A stretch of 64,000 nt of DNA from Palsa-504 sp963844625 (GTDB taxonomy: Bacteria > Actinomycetota > Actinomycetes > Streptosporangiales > Streptosporangiaceae). The stretch spans positions 186,001 through 250,000 of the forward strand of contig CAWJPF010000035.1 in the NCBI GenBank assembly GCA_963844625.1. Direction: 5' to 3'. Positions 1 through 7,622 of this stretch are shown piece after piece; positions within the stretch are counted from its first letter, which is position 1, and each line of letters begins with the position of its first letter. The translations under genes and the position numbers were made by a program. Under the pieces are notes generated by a model. That model saw only the letters and a list, made by a program, of their open reading frames with translations. It was not told the origin of the DNA and searched no databases.

Positions 1-234
1 CAGCCTGGCCCGGGCAACAGCATGGGCTACGACGACCTGAAGGTCATCGAGGCCAAGAAGTTCCTGGTCGCGGTCGGCGGGGGAGAGCAGCGCAACTCCA
101 CGATCGCCGAAGCACTCGCTGACGCTGAGGTCATCGCCGCGGCGGAGGCCTCCGCCCGGGACGGCGCCTGGCACTCCGTGAAACCTGTCCCCGACGCCAC
201 GTTCGGGCACTCCCCTCTGGAGATCCATCCATGA
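1..234 (+). CDS. Gfo/Idh/MocA family oxidoreductase, C-terminal end (partial)
   Basis: The first 77 codons are the C-terminal end of a gene that starts left of the window. The tail contains GYDDLKVIEAKKFLVAVG followed by an acidic helix and a SGxW-like end (DGAWHSVKPV). That is the usual ending of NAD(P)-dependent sugar or inositol dehydrogenases of the Gfo/Idh/MocA family. The Rossmann domain and catalytic lysine lie outside the window, so the substrate cannot be read. Its TGA overlaps the ATG of the next gene (ATGA at 231-234), indicating translational coupling with an IolE/IolI-like isomerase. Together they look like the end of a sugar or cyclitol catabolic operon. The family is likely; the inositol role is inference. 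Confidence 0.75.
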   Translation, partial: QPGPGNSMGYDDLKVIEAKKFLVAVGGGEQRNSTIAEALADAEVIAAAEASARDGAWHSVKPVPDATFGHSPLEIHP

Positions 235-1115
235 GCACTTCCCGTGACAAGATCGCCGGCGCGCCCATCTCCTGGGGCGTCTGCGAGGTACCCGGCTGGG
301 GCTATCAGCTGACCCCGGATCGCGTCCTGGCCGAGATGCGCGACGTCGGCCTGGCCGCCACCGAGTTCGGCCCCGACGGCTTCCTGCCCGCCAACCCTGT
401 CGTCATGGCCGGATACCTGGCTTCCCGGCACCTCACCGCGGTCGGCGGATTCACCCCCGTCGTGCTCCATGACAAAGGCCACGACCCGGCGCCCGAGATC
501 GACCGCCTCCTGGACGGCTACGACGCCTCGCACGCCGGGGTCCTCGTACTGTCCGCCGCCACCGGCCTCGATGGCTACGACACCCGCCCGGACCTGGACG
601 AGGCCGGCTGGGCCACCCTGCTCACCAACCTTGACCGCCTTACTCACCTGGCCGCCGCCCGCGGCGTCCGTGCCGTCCTGCACCCGCACGTCGGCACGAT
701 GATCGAACGCGGCCCCGAGGTCCAGCGCGTGCTGGCGGGCTCGGCCATCTCGCTCTGCCTGGACACCGGCCACCTGCTGATCGGCGGTACCGACCCGGCC
801 GAGCTGACCCGGCAGGCCCCCGGCCGCATCGCCCACGCCCACCTCAAGGACGTCAACGGCCAGATCGCGGCCCAGGTCCGCTCCGGCCGGCTCACCTACA
901 CCGAGGCGGTCAGCCGCGGCATGTACCGCCCGCTGGGCACCGGCGACGTTGACGTCGCCGCTATCATCGGCTACCTGACCGCCCGCGGCTACGACGGCTG
1001 GTATGTCCTGGAGCAGGACACCATCCTCACCGAACCCCCCCGCGGCGAAGGCCCGCTCGCCGACGTCCGCCGCAGCGCCGACTACCTGCGCCATCTCCTA
1101 CCCGCCGCCAGCTGA
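231..1115 (+). CDS. Sugar phosphate isomerase/epimerase family TIM barrel (IolE/IolI-like)
   Basis: A 294-residue protein of the xylose-isomerase-like TIM-barrel fold. The N-terminus GAPISWGVCEVPGWG is characteristic of inosose dehydratase/isomerase-like proteins (IolE, IolI). The metal-binding pattern is present: HPHVGTMIE near residue 151, CLDTGHLL near residue 179, HAHLKDVNG near residue 204 and VLEQD near residue 263. It starts at the ATG overlapping the stop of the upstream dehydrogenase (ATGA), so the two are co-translated. Known relatives isomerise or dehydrate keto-inositols or related sugars, usually with Mn2+ or Co2+. The exact substrate is not visible. The long opposite-strand frame here is a GC-bias shadow. 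Confidence 0.8.
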   Translation: MSTSRDKIAGAPISWGVCEVPGWGYQLTPDRVLAEMRDVGLAATEFGPDGFLPANPVVMAGYLASRHLTAVGGFTPVVLHDKGHDPAPEIDRLLDGYDASHAGVLVLSAATGLDGYDTRPDLDEAGWATLLTNLDRLTHLAAARGVRAVLHPHVGTMIERGPEVQRVLAGSAISLCLDTGHLLIGGTDPAELTRQAPGRIAHAHLKDVNGQIAAQVRSGRLTYTEAVSRGMYRPLGTGDVDVAAIIGYLTARGYDGWYVLEQDTILTEPPRGEGPLADVRRSADYLRHLLPAAS

Positions 1116-1180
1116 CCGCCCGAGGCGGCCAGCCAAGGTGCCAACGGCGCAGGTCCGTACCTGCAAGTATCCGCTCGTAG

Positions 1181-1858
1181 TTATCCGGCCAGCCCGCTGA
1201 TGCCGTCGCCGATGAGCTTGGCCCCGAGGATGAGACACAGGACGGTCATGATGACGGCGTTGTGCTGGGTCATCCAGTTCTTCAGCCCGGCGAGCAGTTT
1301 CTCCGAACGGGCGCCCATGGCGAAGTAGATGCCGACGGGGATGCCGACGCCGAGGGTGCCGATGACGGCGAAGACGGCGTAGGCGATGGCTTGTTGTCCT
1401 CCTGGGATGCCGGTCTGGGCGATCGCTGCGGCGCCGCCGACGGCCAGCAGCAGGTTCTTGGGGTTGGCGCCGGACAGGACGGCGGCCAGGCCGAGGGCCG
1501 TGAGGGGGGTGGTCTTGTCTATCGTGGCCATCCACTTGGGCATCTGCGGCCCGCCGTCGCCGTGCGGGCGGGAGCGGAACTGCCGGACGGCGACGAGCAG
1601 CAACAGGACACCGAGCGCGATTTTGACCCAGCTCACCCATGTCGCCGGGGAGCCGGACTTACTGGCGTCGCCCGGTCCGGCCACCGCCAGGACGATAGCC
1701 CCGACGATGCCCAGGCCGATCAGCCAGCCCAGCACAAAGACCGGGCCGTTGACCCTGGCTTTATTGCTGGTCAGCATGAGCACCACGGCGATGATCGGGA
1801 TCGGGCTGAGCGCAATGCCCACCGCGAGCGGCAGTGATCCTCCGATGGCCTGTCCCAT
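1181..1858 (-). CDS. GAP-family (Sap/SfLAP-like) membrane protein
   Basis: A 225-residue integral membrane protein with six hydrophobic segments. It begins MGQAIGGSLPLAVGIALSPI and carries the internal signature LSGANPKNLLLAVGG, typical of the actinobacterial GAP (Sap, sulfolipid-1-addressing-like) family. Relatives of this LysE-like fold are proposed to move lipids or small molecules across the inner membrane, but few have a defined substrate. The frame is open further upstream to 2053. I chose 1858 because GGGGAGG lies just upstream and the earlier residues are arginine-rich and unlike the family. It stands alone between the isomerase gene and the MarR-GNAT gene. Confidence 0.75.
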   Translation of the reverse strand: MGQAIGGSLPLAVGIALSPIPIIAVVLMLTSNKARVNGPVFVLGWLIGLGIVGAIVLAVAGPGDASKSGSPATWVSWVKIALGVLLLLVAVRQFRSRPHGDGGPQMPKWMATIDKTTPLTALGLAAVLSGANPKNLLLAVGGAAAIAQTGIPGGQQAIAYAVFAVIGTLGVGIPVGIYFAMGARSEKLLAGLKNWMTQHNAVIMTVLCLILGAKLIGDGISGLAG

Positions 1859-2140
1859 CAGGCCTCCCCGGCCGGTGTCCCGGCTGACCGGGCGCTGACC
1901 GCGCCGACTACCTCTCCTACCGTGCGGTGGCCCACGACCGCCCTTCTCCTCGCAGCAGAACAGCGCAGCCCGGCACCAGGCGAGATCCGCCAGGCCCGGC
2001 CGCGCTCCAGTCCCCTGAACAGGTCCAGTCTTCCTACCGGGCTCGGCCATCACCTCATCCGCAGCGGGTGAAGTGAGGCCTGATCCCCACGGCGTAGCGG
2101 CCCCCCACGACTACCTGCGGGGCTTGGGCGCCAGCGACCG

Positions 2141-3055
2141 TTATAGAGTGCGGGACCAGTTCTGGCCGGTCAGGTCTGTTCCGAAACTGTGGTGCTGGTG
2201 CTCGTTGTCCAGGGTGAAGCCGGCCCGCTGGTAGATCCGCCGCGCGTCGGTGAGGATGTCGTTGGTCCACAGGGTGATCTGGGCGTATCCGGCCTGCCGG
2301 GCGAAGCGGAGCACCTCCTCGACCAGCCGGGCGCCGACCCCGAGCCCTCTGGCCCACGGCTCCACAAGCAGCAGTCGCAGCCGCGCCGTCGTGGCGTTCT
2401 CGCGGACGCAGAACACGCAGCCGGCTGGCGCGCCGTCCACTTCGGCGATCCAGGCCGCCTCGGCCCCCGGGTCCCGGTGGTCCACGTAGTCGGCGACGAT
2501 CCGCGCGACGAGGGTCTCGTAAGAGTCGTCGAAGCCGTACTCCTGCGCGTACACGGCCGCGTTCCGCTGCACCACCCAGCCCATGTCGCCCGGCCGGGGC
2601 GAGCGGAGCAGGTAGCCACGCGGCTGCGGTGACTCGGTAAGCGTCTCCCTGATCACGCGCATGCCGTCGAGCAGCTTGCGCCGGTCCTCGTCGCGGACCG
2701 CGGCCAGCATGCCCCTGGTCTGCGCGGCGGACCTTGTGTCCAGGCCCGCGACGACGCGGCGGCCGGAGTCCGTCAGCCGGATGACCTGGCGGCGCCCGTC
2801 GGCGGCCGAACGCTGCCTGCTGATCAGGCCGTCGGCCTGGAACCTGGCCAGGATGCGGCTCAGGTAGCCCGGGTCGATGTCGACCGTGCGACGCAGGTCG
2901 GTGACCTCGCTGGTGTCGCGCTGGGCTAGTTCGAAGAGCAGCCGCGCCTCGGTGAGCGAGTACGGGGTATCCAGGTACTTCCCGCGCAGCAGTCCGATCA
3001 CGTTCGTGTAGAACCGGTTGAACCCCCGCACCGCGGCCACCGCCGCGTCGTCCAC
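2141..3055 (-). CDS. MarR-type winged helix fused to GNAT acetyltransferase
   Basis: A 304-residue two-domain protein. Residues about 5-135 form a MarR-type winged helix (YSLTEARLLFELAQRD, then SRILARFQADGLISRQRS). Residues about 150-300 form a GNAT acetyltransferase with LLLVEPWARGLGVGARLVEE as the acetyl-CoA-binding motif A. MarR-GNAT fusions are common in actinobacteria; targets are mostly unknown. The only in-frame start giving a family-length protein is the GTG at 3055, which has no good ribosome binding site. An ATG at 3204 with AAGGGGAT upstream opens another frame that runs through five pentapeptide repeats into this gene. The true N-terminus is therefore uncertain (see findings). A MarR-like palindrome lies upstream. 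Confidence 0.8.
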   Translation of the reverse strand: MDDAAVAAVRGFNRFYTNVIGLLRGKYLDTPYSLTEARLLFELAQRDTSEVTDLRRTVDIDPGYLSRILARFQADGLISRQRSAADGRRQVIRLTDSGRRVVAGLDTRSAAQTRGMLAAVRDEDRRKLLDGMRVIRETLTESPQPRGYLLRSPRPGDMGWVVQRNAAVYAQEYGFDDSYETLVARIVADYVDHRDPGAEAAWIAEVDGAPAGCVFCVRENATTARLRLLLVEPWARGLGVGARLVEEVLRFARQAGYAQITLWTNDILTDARRIYQRAGFTLDNEHQHHSFGTDLTGQNWSRTL

Positions 3056-3075
3056 CGCCGCGTCGTCCCCACCGC

Positions 3076-3150
3076 GGCGTCGTTGACCGCGGCGTCGTTG
3101 ACCGCGGCGTCGTTGACCGCGGCGTCGTTGACCGCGGCGTCGTTGACCGC
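3076..3150 (-). repeat. Five perfect 15-bp tandem repeats before the MarR-GNAT gene
   Basis: Five exact copies of the plus-strand unit GGCGTCGTTGACCGC occupy 3076-3150. A degenerate sixth copy (3056-3075) contains a CCCC run. Read on the minus strand from the ATG at 3204, the copies encode AVNDA five times. The unit is divisible by three, so copy-number changes would keep the frame. The join into the MarR frame is instead broken at the four-base G run (minus strand) at 3067-3070. Confidence 0.9.
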
Positions 3151-3235
3151 ACTGCCATCCGCGGCAGCATCGTCCAACGCGGCACCAGCAGTCAGTTCAC
3201 CCATGCCATCCCCTTGAAGATCCCCTTGAAGATCA

Positions 3236-3250
3236 ATTGCCTAAGTCAAC
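3236..3250. promoter_or_regulatory. Candidate MarR-family operator
   Basis: The sequence TTGCCTAAGTCAA (3237-3249) is an imperfect palindrome with TTG...CAA ends. This is the usual form of MarR-family operators. It lies in the AT-rich stretch between the divergently transcribed MarR-GNAT and aldo/keto reductase genes, next to CTATAAATAT, a plausible promoter region. A second inverted match, CTTAGCAA, occurs at 3263-3270. Regulation of either flanking gene is inference. Confidence 0.4.
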
Positions 3251-3483
3251 TATAAATATGCTCTTAGCAAGAATTCAAGACTTGCCGGCCGGCAGTGCCG
3301 CAGCCGGGCGGCGCCTCCTCGGCAAGCTAGGGCGGGCGAGCGCGTTTGGCCTGGTGGAGTGTTGCCGCCCCGGGTCCAGCGCCCCGGGTTCCCGTAACTA
3401 CGCTATGGAATTGGCTGTTTAACGTGGCCTGCAGATGGCAGACGCAAGGAAGCAGCGCAATGAAGAGACGGAAGGCGGCAGGC

Positions 3484-4533
3484 ATGCGGATGCGGACGCT
3501 CGGCGGTACCGGGATCAAGGTGAGCCCCTACTGCCTCGGCGCGATGATGTTCGGCGCGTGGGGCAATCCCGATCATGAGGAGAGCATCCGGATCATTCAC
3601 GCCGCGCTGGACGGCGGCATCAACTTCGTCGATACGGCGGACGTGTACTCGGCGGGGGAGTCGGAGGAGATCGTCGGCAAGGCGCTCCGCGACCGCCGCG
3701 ACAGCGTAGTGCTGGCCACTAAGGCGCACGCCTCGATGGGGGAGGACCCCAACATGAGCGGCAACTCACGCCGCTGGATCATCCGCGAAGTCGAGAACAG
3801 CTTGCGCCGGCTGCAGACGGACTACATCGACCTGTACCAGATGCACCGGCCAGACTTTGACACCGACATCGACGAAACCCTCTCCGCGCTATCTGACCTG
3901 GTACGCAGCGGCAAGGTCCGGGCGATCGGCTCCTCCACGTTCCCGGCCGAGCAGATCGTCGAGGCGCAGTGGGTCGCCCAGGAACGCGGCCACATGCGGT
4001 TCCGCTGCGAACAGCCGCCCTACTCGATCTTCGTGCGCGGCATTGAGGTGGGAGTCCTGCCCACCTGCCAGAAGTACGGCATGGGCGTCATCGCCTGGAG
4101 CCCGCTGGCGGGCGGCTGGCTGACCGGCCGCTACCGCCGGGACACCGGAGTGGATATGAGCACCGGGCGGGCAAAGCGACTGCCGCAGCGCTTTGACCCT
4201 TCGCTGCCGGGGAACCAGGCCAAGCTCGCGGCGGTCGAGGAGCTCATCAAGATCGCGGCCGACGCGGGCTGCTCGCTGACTCACATGGCGCTGGCCTTCG
4301 TGGTCGCGCACCCGGCGGTCACCGCGGCGATCATCGGCCCGCGCACGATGGAGCAGCTCACGGACCTGCTCGCGGGCGCTGACCTGGCGCTGGACGACGA
4401 GATCCTCGACCGGATCGACCAGATCGTGCCGCCGGGGACGAATCTCAACACGGCCGACGCGGGCTGGCAGCCGCCCTCGCTCACCGACCTCACCGCTCGT
4501 CGCCGCCCGCTGGCCGCCCGCGCCGCCAGCTAG
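3484..4533 (+). CDS. Aldo/keto reductase
   Basis: A 349-residue NADPH-dependent oxidoreductase of the aldo/keto reductase TIM-barrel family. The catalytic tetrad is visible: Asp50 and Tyr55 in DTADVYS, Lys80 in LATKAH, His121 in YQMHRPD. The C-terminal cofactor segment IIGPRTMEQL is also present. It resembles AKR11/12-type (YajO/Tas-like) enzymes that reduce carbonyls or sugars; the natural substrate cannot be inferred. I placed the start at ATG 3484 (MRMRTLGGTG), preceded by GGAAGG. An upstream ATG at 3460, also with an AAGGA box, would add eight basic residues. The frame is open to 3346, but that part is unlike the family. Confidence 0.88.
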   Translation: MRMRTLGGTGIKVSPYCLGAMMFGAWGNPDHEESIRIIHAALDGGINFVDTADVYSAGESEEIVGKALRDRRDSVVLATKAHASMGEDPNMSGNSRRWIIREVENSLRRLQTDYIDLYQMHRPDFDTDIDETLSALSDLVRSGKVRAIGSSTFPAEQIVEAQWVAQERGHMRFRCEQPPYSIFVRGIEVGVLPTCQKYGMGVIAWSPLAGGWLTGRYRRDTGVDMSTGRAKRLPQRFDPSLPGNQAKLAAVEELIKIAADAGCSLTHMALAFVVAHPAVTAAIIGPRTMEQLTDLLAGADLALDDEILDRIDQIVPPGTNLNTADAGWQPPSLTDLTARRRPLAARAAS

Positions 4534-4566
4534 CAGCGCGCCCTGATTTGTCTGCGGCTTCGGGGT

Positions 4567-5088
4567 TCAACGATCCGGTGGGGAAGGGTGATGGGGCGGC
4601 GGGGGAATAGTGGCGACGTCGGGCGCGGACTCGGGCCAGACCAGCAGAACGGGGCAGACGGCGTGATCGACCACGAAACGGGCGGTCCGGCCCAGGCTCT
4701 TCGGGCCGAGCCGGGACCGGTCGCCGTCTCGCGCCATCACCAGCAGATCCGCGCCCGCCGAGGCACGCACGACGGACCGTTCGGCCTGACCTTGAATTTC
4801 AAGTCGTTCGCAGCCGCACCCGAGCCTGCGGGTGGCGGCCTCGAGCAGTTCGCCCGCCGACGCCACGGCCAGTTCGTCGACCCGGGCCCCGGGGTCTCGC
4901 CCGCCCCGCCCCAGCAGGCCCAGGTAAGCGCCGCGGGCGGCATCAGCCAGCTCGGCCGGCGTGACGTGCAGCAAGGTGAACCTGGCTCCCGCGGGGGCCA
5001 GGTCCAGGGCCGCGTCCACGGTGGCCCGCCACGTCCCCTCGGTCACCCAGATATATACCGAACGTGACCTGGTATCAGTGTCTGTCAA
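4567..5088 (-). CDS. Universal stress protein (UspA) family protein
   Basis: A 173-residue single-domain protein of the universal stress protein fold. It contains FTLLHVTPAE near residue 38, a middle segment LLVMARDGDRSRLGPKSLG resembling the ATP-binding GxxxxxxxxG(S/T) loop, and a C-terminal strand CPVLLVW. The loop is not canonical, so nucleotide binding is uncertain. The start is a TTG at 5088, with GGAGG inside the 3' end of the permease gene six bases upstream, which implies translational coupling. It is the last of five same-strand genes that include a SARP-type regulator. The proline-rich tail (PPPPHHPSPPDR) is unusual. Confidence 0.75.
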   Translation of the reverse strand: MTDTDTRSRSVYIWVTEGTWRATVDAALDLAPAGARFTLLHVTPAELADAARGAYLGLLGRGGRDPGARVDELAVASAGELLEAATRRLGCGCERLEIQGQAERSVVRASAGADLLVMARDGDRSRLGPKSLGRTARFVVDHAVCPVLLVWPESAPDVATIPPPPHHPSPPDR

Positions 5089-5094
5089 CCTCGA

Positions 5095-6360
5095 TCAGCC
5101 TCCAATGAGCCGCAGTCCGGCCCACAGCAGCAGGACGGCGATGACAAGTCCGGCGGGCACCGTGAGCAGTCCCAGTCTGGTGAATTCCCCGAGATCCGGT
5201 GCCGACCCGTGCTGCCGCAGGATGCGCCGCCACAGCAGCGTGGCCAGTGATCCGGTGTAGGTGAGGTTGGGCCCGATATTGACCCCGAGCAGTACCGCGA
5301 GCACGGTGCCGGCCCCGGACGGCACGGCCAGCGGCAGCAGCACCAGCACGGCGGGCAGGTTGTTGCACACGTTGGCCAGGGCCGCGGCCAGCGCCGCCGT
5401 CGCGAGCAGGGCGGGCAGCGATGTCCCGCCCGGCAGCAGCGGTATGAGCGCCCGGCCGAGCCCGTTGCTGACCACCGCCTTGACCACGATCCCCAGGCCG
5501 AGCACGAACAGCAGGAAGGGCAGGTCGGCGGCGCGTACCAGGCCGGCGGGACCGACCCGGCGCCTGGCCAGCGCGCGTGCCGCCAGCACCGCCGCCCCCG
5601 CGAACGCGGCCCAGGCGGGGTTCAGGCCGGCCGCGGACGCGCCTGCGAACCCGGCCAGCGTGAGGGCGACCACGGTGAGCGCGAACACCGGCAGGTGCGG
5701 AGCCTCGCCGCGGTCATCGCGACCGCGGCGGGGCGCCGCGTTCAGGTCCGCGGCGAAGAACCGGCCGAACACCAGGTACTCCAGGCCGATGACCGCCAGC
5801 CAGGGCAGCGCCATCAGCGCGGCGAAGCGGCCGAAGGCCAGCCCGCTGGCGGCGAACGCGAGCAGGTTGGTCAGGTTGGAGACGGGCAGCAGCAGGGACG
5901 CCGAGTTCGCCAGGTGCGTGCACGCGTACACGTGCGGCCTGGCCCGCACGTCCAGCCGGGCCGCGGTGGCGAACACGACCGGGGTGAGCAGCACCACCGT
6001 CGCGTCCAGGCTGAGCACGGCCGTGGTCACCGACGCGATCACGAACACCTGCGCCAGCAGTTTGCGCGGCCGTCCGCTTCCGTTACGCGCCATCCACGCA
6101 CCGCAGGCCTGGAACAAGCCGTCGTCGTCGCATAGGTGCGCGAGCACCAAGATCGCGGCTAGGAAACCGATCACCGGCCCCAGTTGCCTGGCCTCGGCGA
6201 CCGCGTCGCTGACCGGGATCGCGCCCGCCGCGATCAAGATGACCGCGGCGGGCACCGCCGCGACCGCCTCCGGCCAGCCGCGGGGCCTGACCACCGCCCA
6301 CGCGAGTACCCCGAGCAGGGCGAGCAGGGAAATCGTCTCGCCGATGGCGGCGTTCAGCAC
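5095..6360 (-). CDS. ArsB/NhaD-like (SLC13/IT superfamily) permease
   Basis: A 421-residue membrane protein with about eleven transmembrane segments. It carries paired motifs typical of the ion transporter superfamily (ArsB, NhaD): PVSNLTNLLAFAASG in the first half and NVCNNLPAVLVLLPLA in the second. These asparagine-rich helix breaks line the substrate site in such transporters. Annotated relatives are called arsenic efflux or anion:Na+ permeases. No ars genes are nearby, so arsenite is not implied. The gene is 46 bp downstream of a methyltransferase and directly upstream of a universal stress protein. Confidence 0.75.
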   Translation of the reverse strand: MLNAAIGETISLLALLGVLAWAVVRPRGWPEAVAAVPAAVILIAAGAIPVSDAVAEARQLGPVIGFLAAILVLAHLCDDDGLFQACGAWMARNGSGRPRKLLAQVFVIASVTTAVLSLDATVVLLTPVVFATAARLDVRARPHVYACTHLANSASLLLPVSNLTNLLAFAASGLAFGRFAALMALPWLAVIGLEYLVFGRFFAADLNAAPRRGRDDRGEAPHLPVFALTVVALTLAGFAGASAAGLNPAWAAFAGAAVLAARALARRRVGPAGLVRAADLPFLLFVLGLGIVVKAVVSNGLGRALIPLLPGGTSLPALLATAALAAALANVCNNLPAVLVLLPLAVPSGAGTVLAVLLGVNIGPNLTYTGSLATLLWRRILRQHGSAPDLGEFTRLGLLTVPAGLVIAVLLLWAGLRLIGG

Positions 6361-6406
6361 TCCCCTCCTAGGCCGTCCGTGCTAAAGCCCCATCCAATCA
6401 GAGCGT

Positions 6407-7462
6407 CTAGGGACGAGCCTCGTACACCAGGTTGAAGGGCGTCTCGGTGGCGCGCCGGAACCTGGTGAACCCGGCGTCGGTGACGACCTGCCGGATGGCG
6501 GCCTCGCCGGCCTGCGCGCCGAGGGCGTACCCGCCGGACTGCGACAGCGCGTTCGGCACGCACAGCAGCGTGGAGAAGTTGTAGTAGACCCGCCCGACGG
6601 GGTTCATGTTGCCGGCCACCTCGTCGGTGGCGTAGGGCTCGACGATGAGCCAGGTGCCGTCGGGCTTGAGGGCCTGCCGGACGTGCCTGGCCGCGGCGAG
6701 CGGGTCACCCATGTCGTGCAGGCAGTCGAAGGTGGCGGCCAGGTCGTAGCCGTCGCCGGAGAAGGATGCCGCCGAGGCCACCTCGAAGGTCACCCGGTCC
6801 GCCACGCCGGCGTCGCCCGCGTGCTTACGGGCCAGCTCGATCGACTGATCGTGATAGTCAGAGCCGTTGAACCGGGAGTTCGGGTACTCCTGCGCCAGCA
6901 AGATGGTGGACGCGCCGAGCCCGCAGCCGATGTCGGTCACGTGGGCACCCGCCCGCAGCTTGTCCTCCACGCCGTCAAGCGACGGGATCCAGGCCGGGAT
7001 GAGGTTGGCGATGTAGCCGGGCCGGAAGAACTGCTCGCAGCCGGTGAAGACGTCCGCGTCCTGCTCGTGCCAGCCCAGGCCAGCGCCCGTCCGGAACGCT
7101 TCGGTGATCCGCGGCTCGGCCCGCAGCGCGCCCAGCGCCAGCACGAAGGCGCCGGGGGCGTAGATGCCGCCGTCCGGGTTGGTCAGCGCGAAGGCCTGCT
7201 CCTCCGTCATCGAGTAGCTGCCGGTGGCCGCGTCGTACTCGACGTAGCCGCCCGCGGCCTGGCCGCGCAGCCATTCGGCGATGTAGCGCGGGTTGGTCTG
7301 CGTGCGGGCGGCCAGCTCGTCGGCGCTCGCGGGCCCCTCAGCCAGCGCCTTGTACAGGCCGAGCCGGTCGCCGATGACCACGTTCCCGGCCGCTACTGTC
7401 GCCCCGAGGTCGGTGACGAACTTCCCGAGGAACTCGTTCAGCTTGTCGTTGTCGATCGCCAT
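6407..7462 (-). CDS. SAM-dependent methyltransferase with N-terminal winged helix (Rv2258c-like)
   Basis: A 351-residue class I methyltransferase. The N-terminal part (about residues 20-100, ADELAARTQTNPRYIAEWL) is a winged helix as found in O-methyltransferase-like and Rv2258c-type proteins. The catalytic part contains the SAM motif VTDIGCGLGAST near residue 177, acidic GSDYHDQSIELARK, and FDCLHDMGDP. The start at 7462 is supported by AAAGGGGA upstream; the frame is open to 7546 but without a better site. It lies 160 bp after the SARP-type regulator gene and before a permease gene. The substrate is unknown; relatives act on small molecules. Confidence 0.82.
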   Translation of the reverse strand: MAIDNDKLNEFLGKFVTDLGATVAAGNVVIGDRLGLYKALAEGPASADELAARTQTNPRYIAEWLRGQAAGGYVEYDAATGSYSMTEEQAFALTNPDGGIYAPGAFVLALGALRAEPRITEAFRTGAGLGWHEQDADVFTGCEQFFRPGYIANLIPAWIPSLDGVEDKLRAGAHVTDIGCGLGASTILLAQEYPNSRFNGSDYHDQSIELARKHAGDAGVADRVTFEVASAASFSGDGYDLAATFDCLHDMGDPLAAARHVRQALKPDGTWLIVEPYATDEVAGNMNPVGRVYYNFSTLLCVPNALSQSGGYALGAQAGEAAIRQVVTDAGFTRFRRATETPFNLVYEARP

Positions 7463-7622
7463 GATGAAATCCCCTTTGTCGCTGTGGTCCGCCGTCAGGG
7501 CCAGCCTGCTCCCGGGCGTTGCAGTGGCGTTGCAACCGGTTTGCAACGAAGACCGCTAAAACGGGAAGGGACCAGTGCGGAAGGGCGGACTCACCACCAC
7601 GATGGAGCTCATCTGAGCCTTG

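Noticed and set aside
27..1094. 355-codon minus-strand open frame
   Set aside because: It is antisense to the IolE/IolI-like gene, has GC-bias composition (Gly/Ala/Arg/Val-rich) and no recognisable domain.
5095..6360. Arsenic resistance locus
   Set aside because: The permease resembles ArsB, but there is no ArsR, ArsC or ArsA gene nearby, so an arsenic role is not supported.
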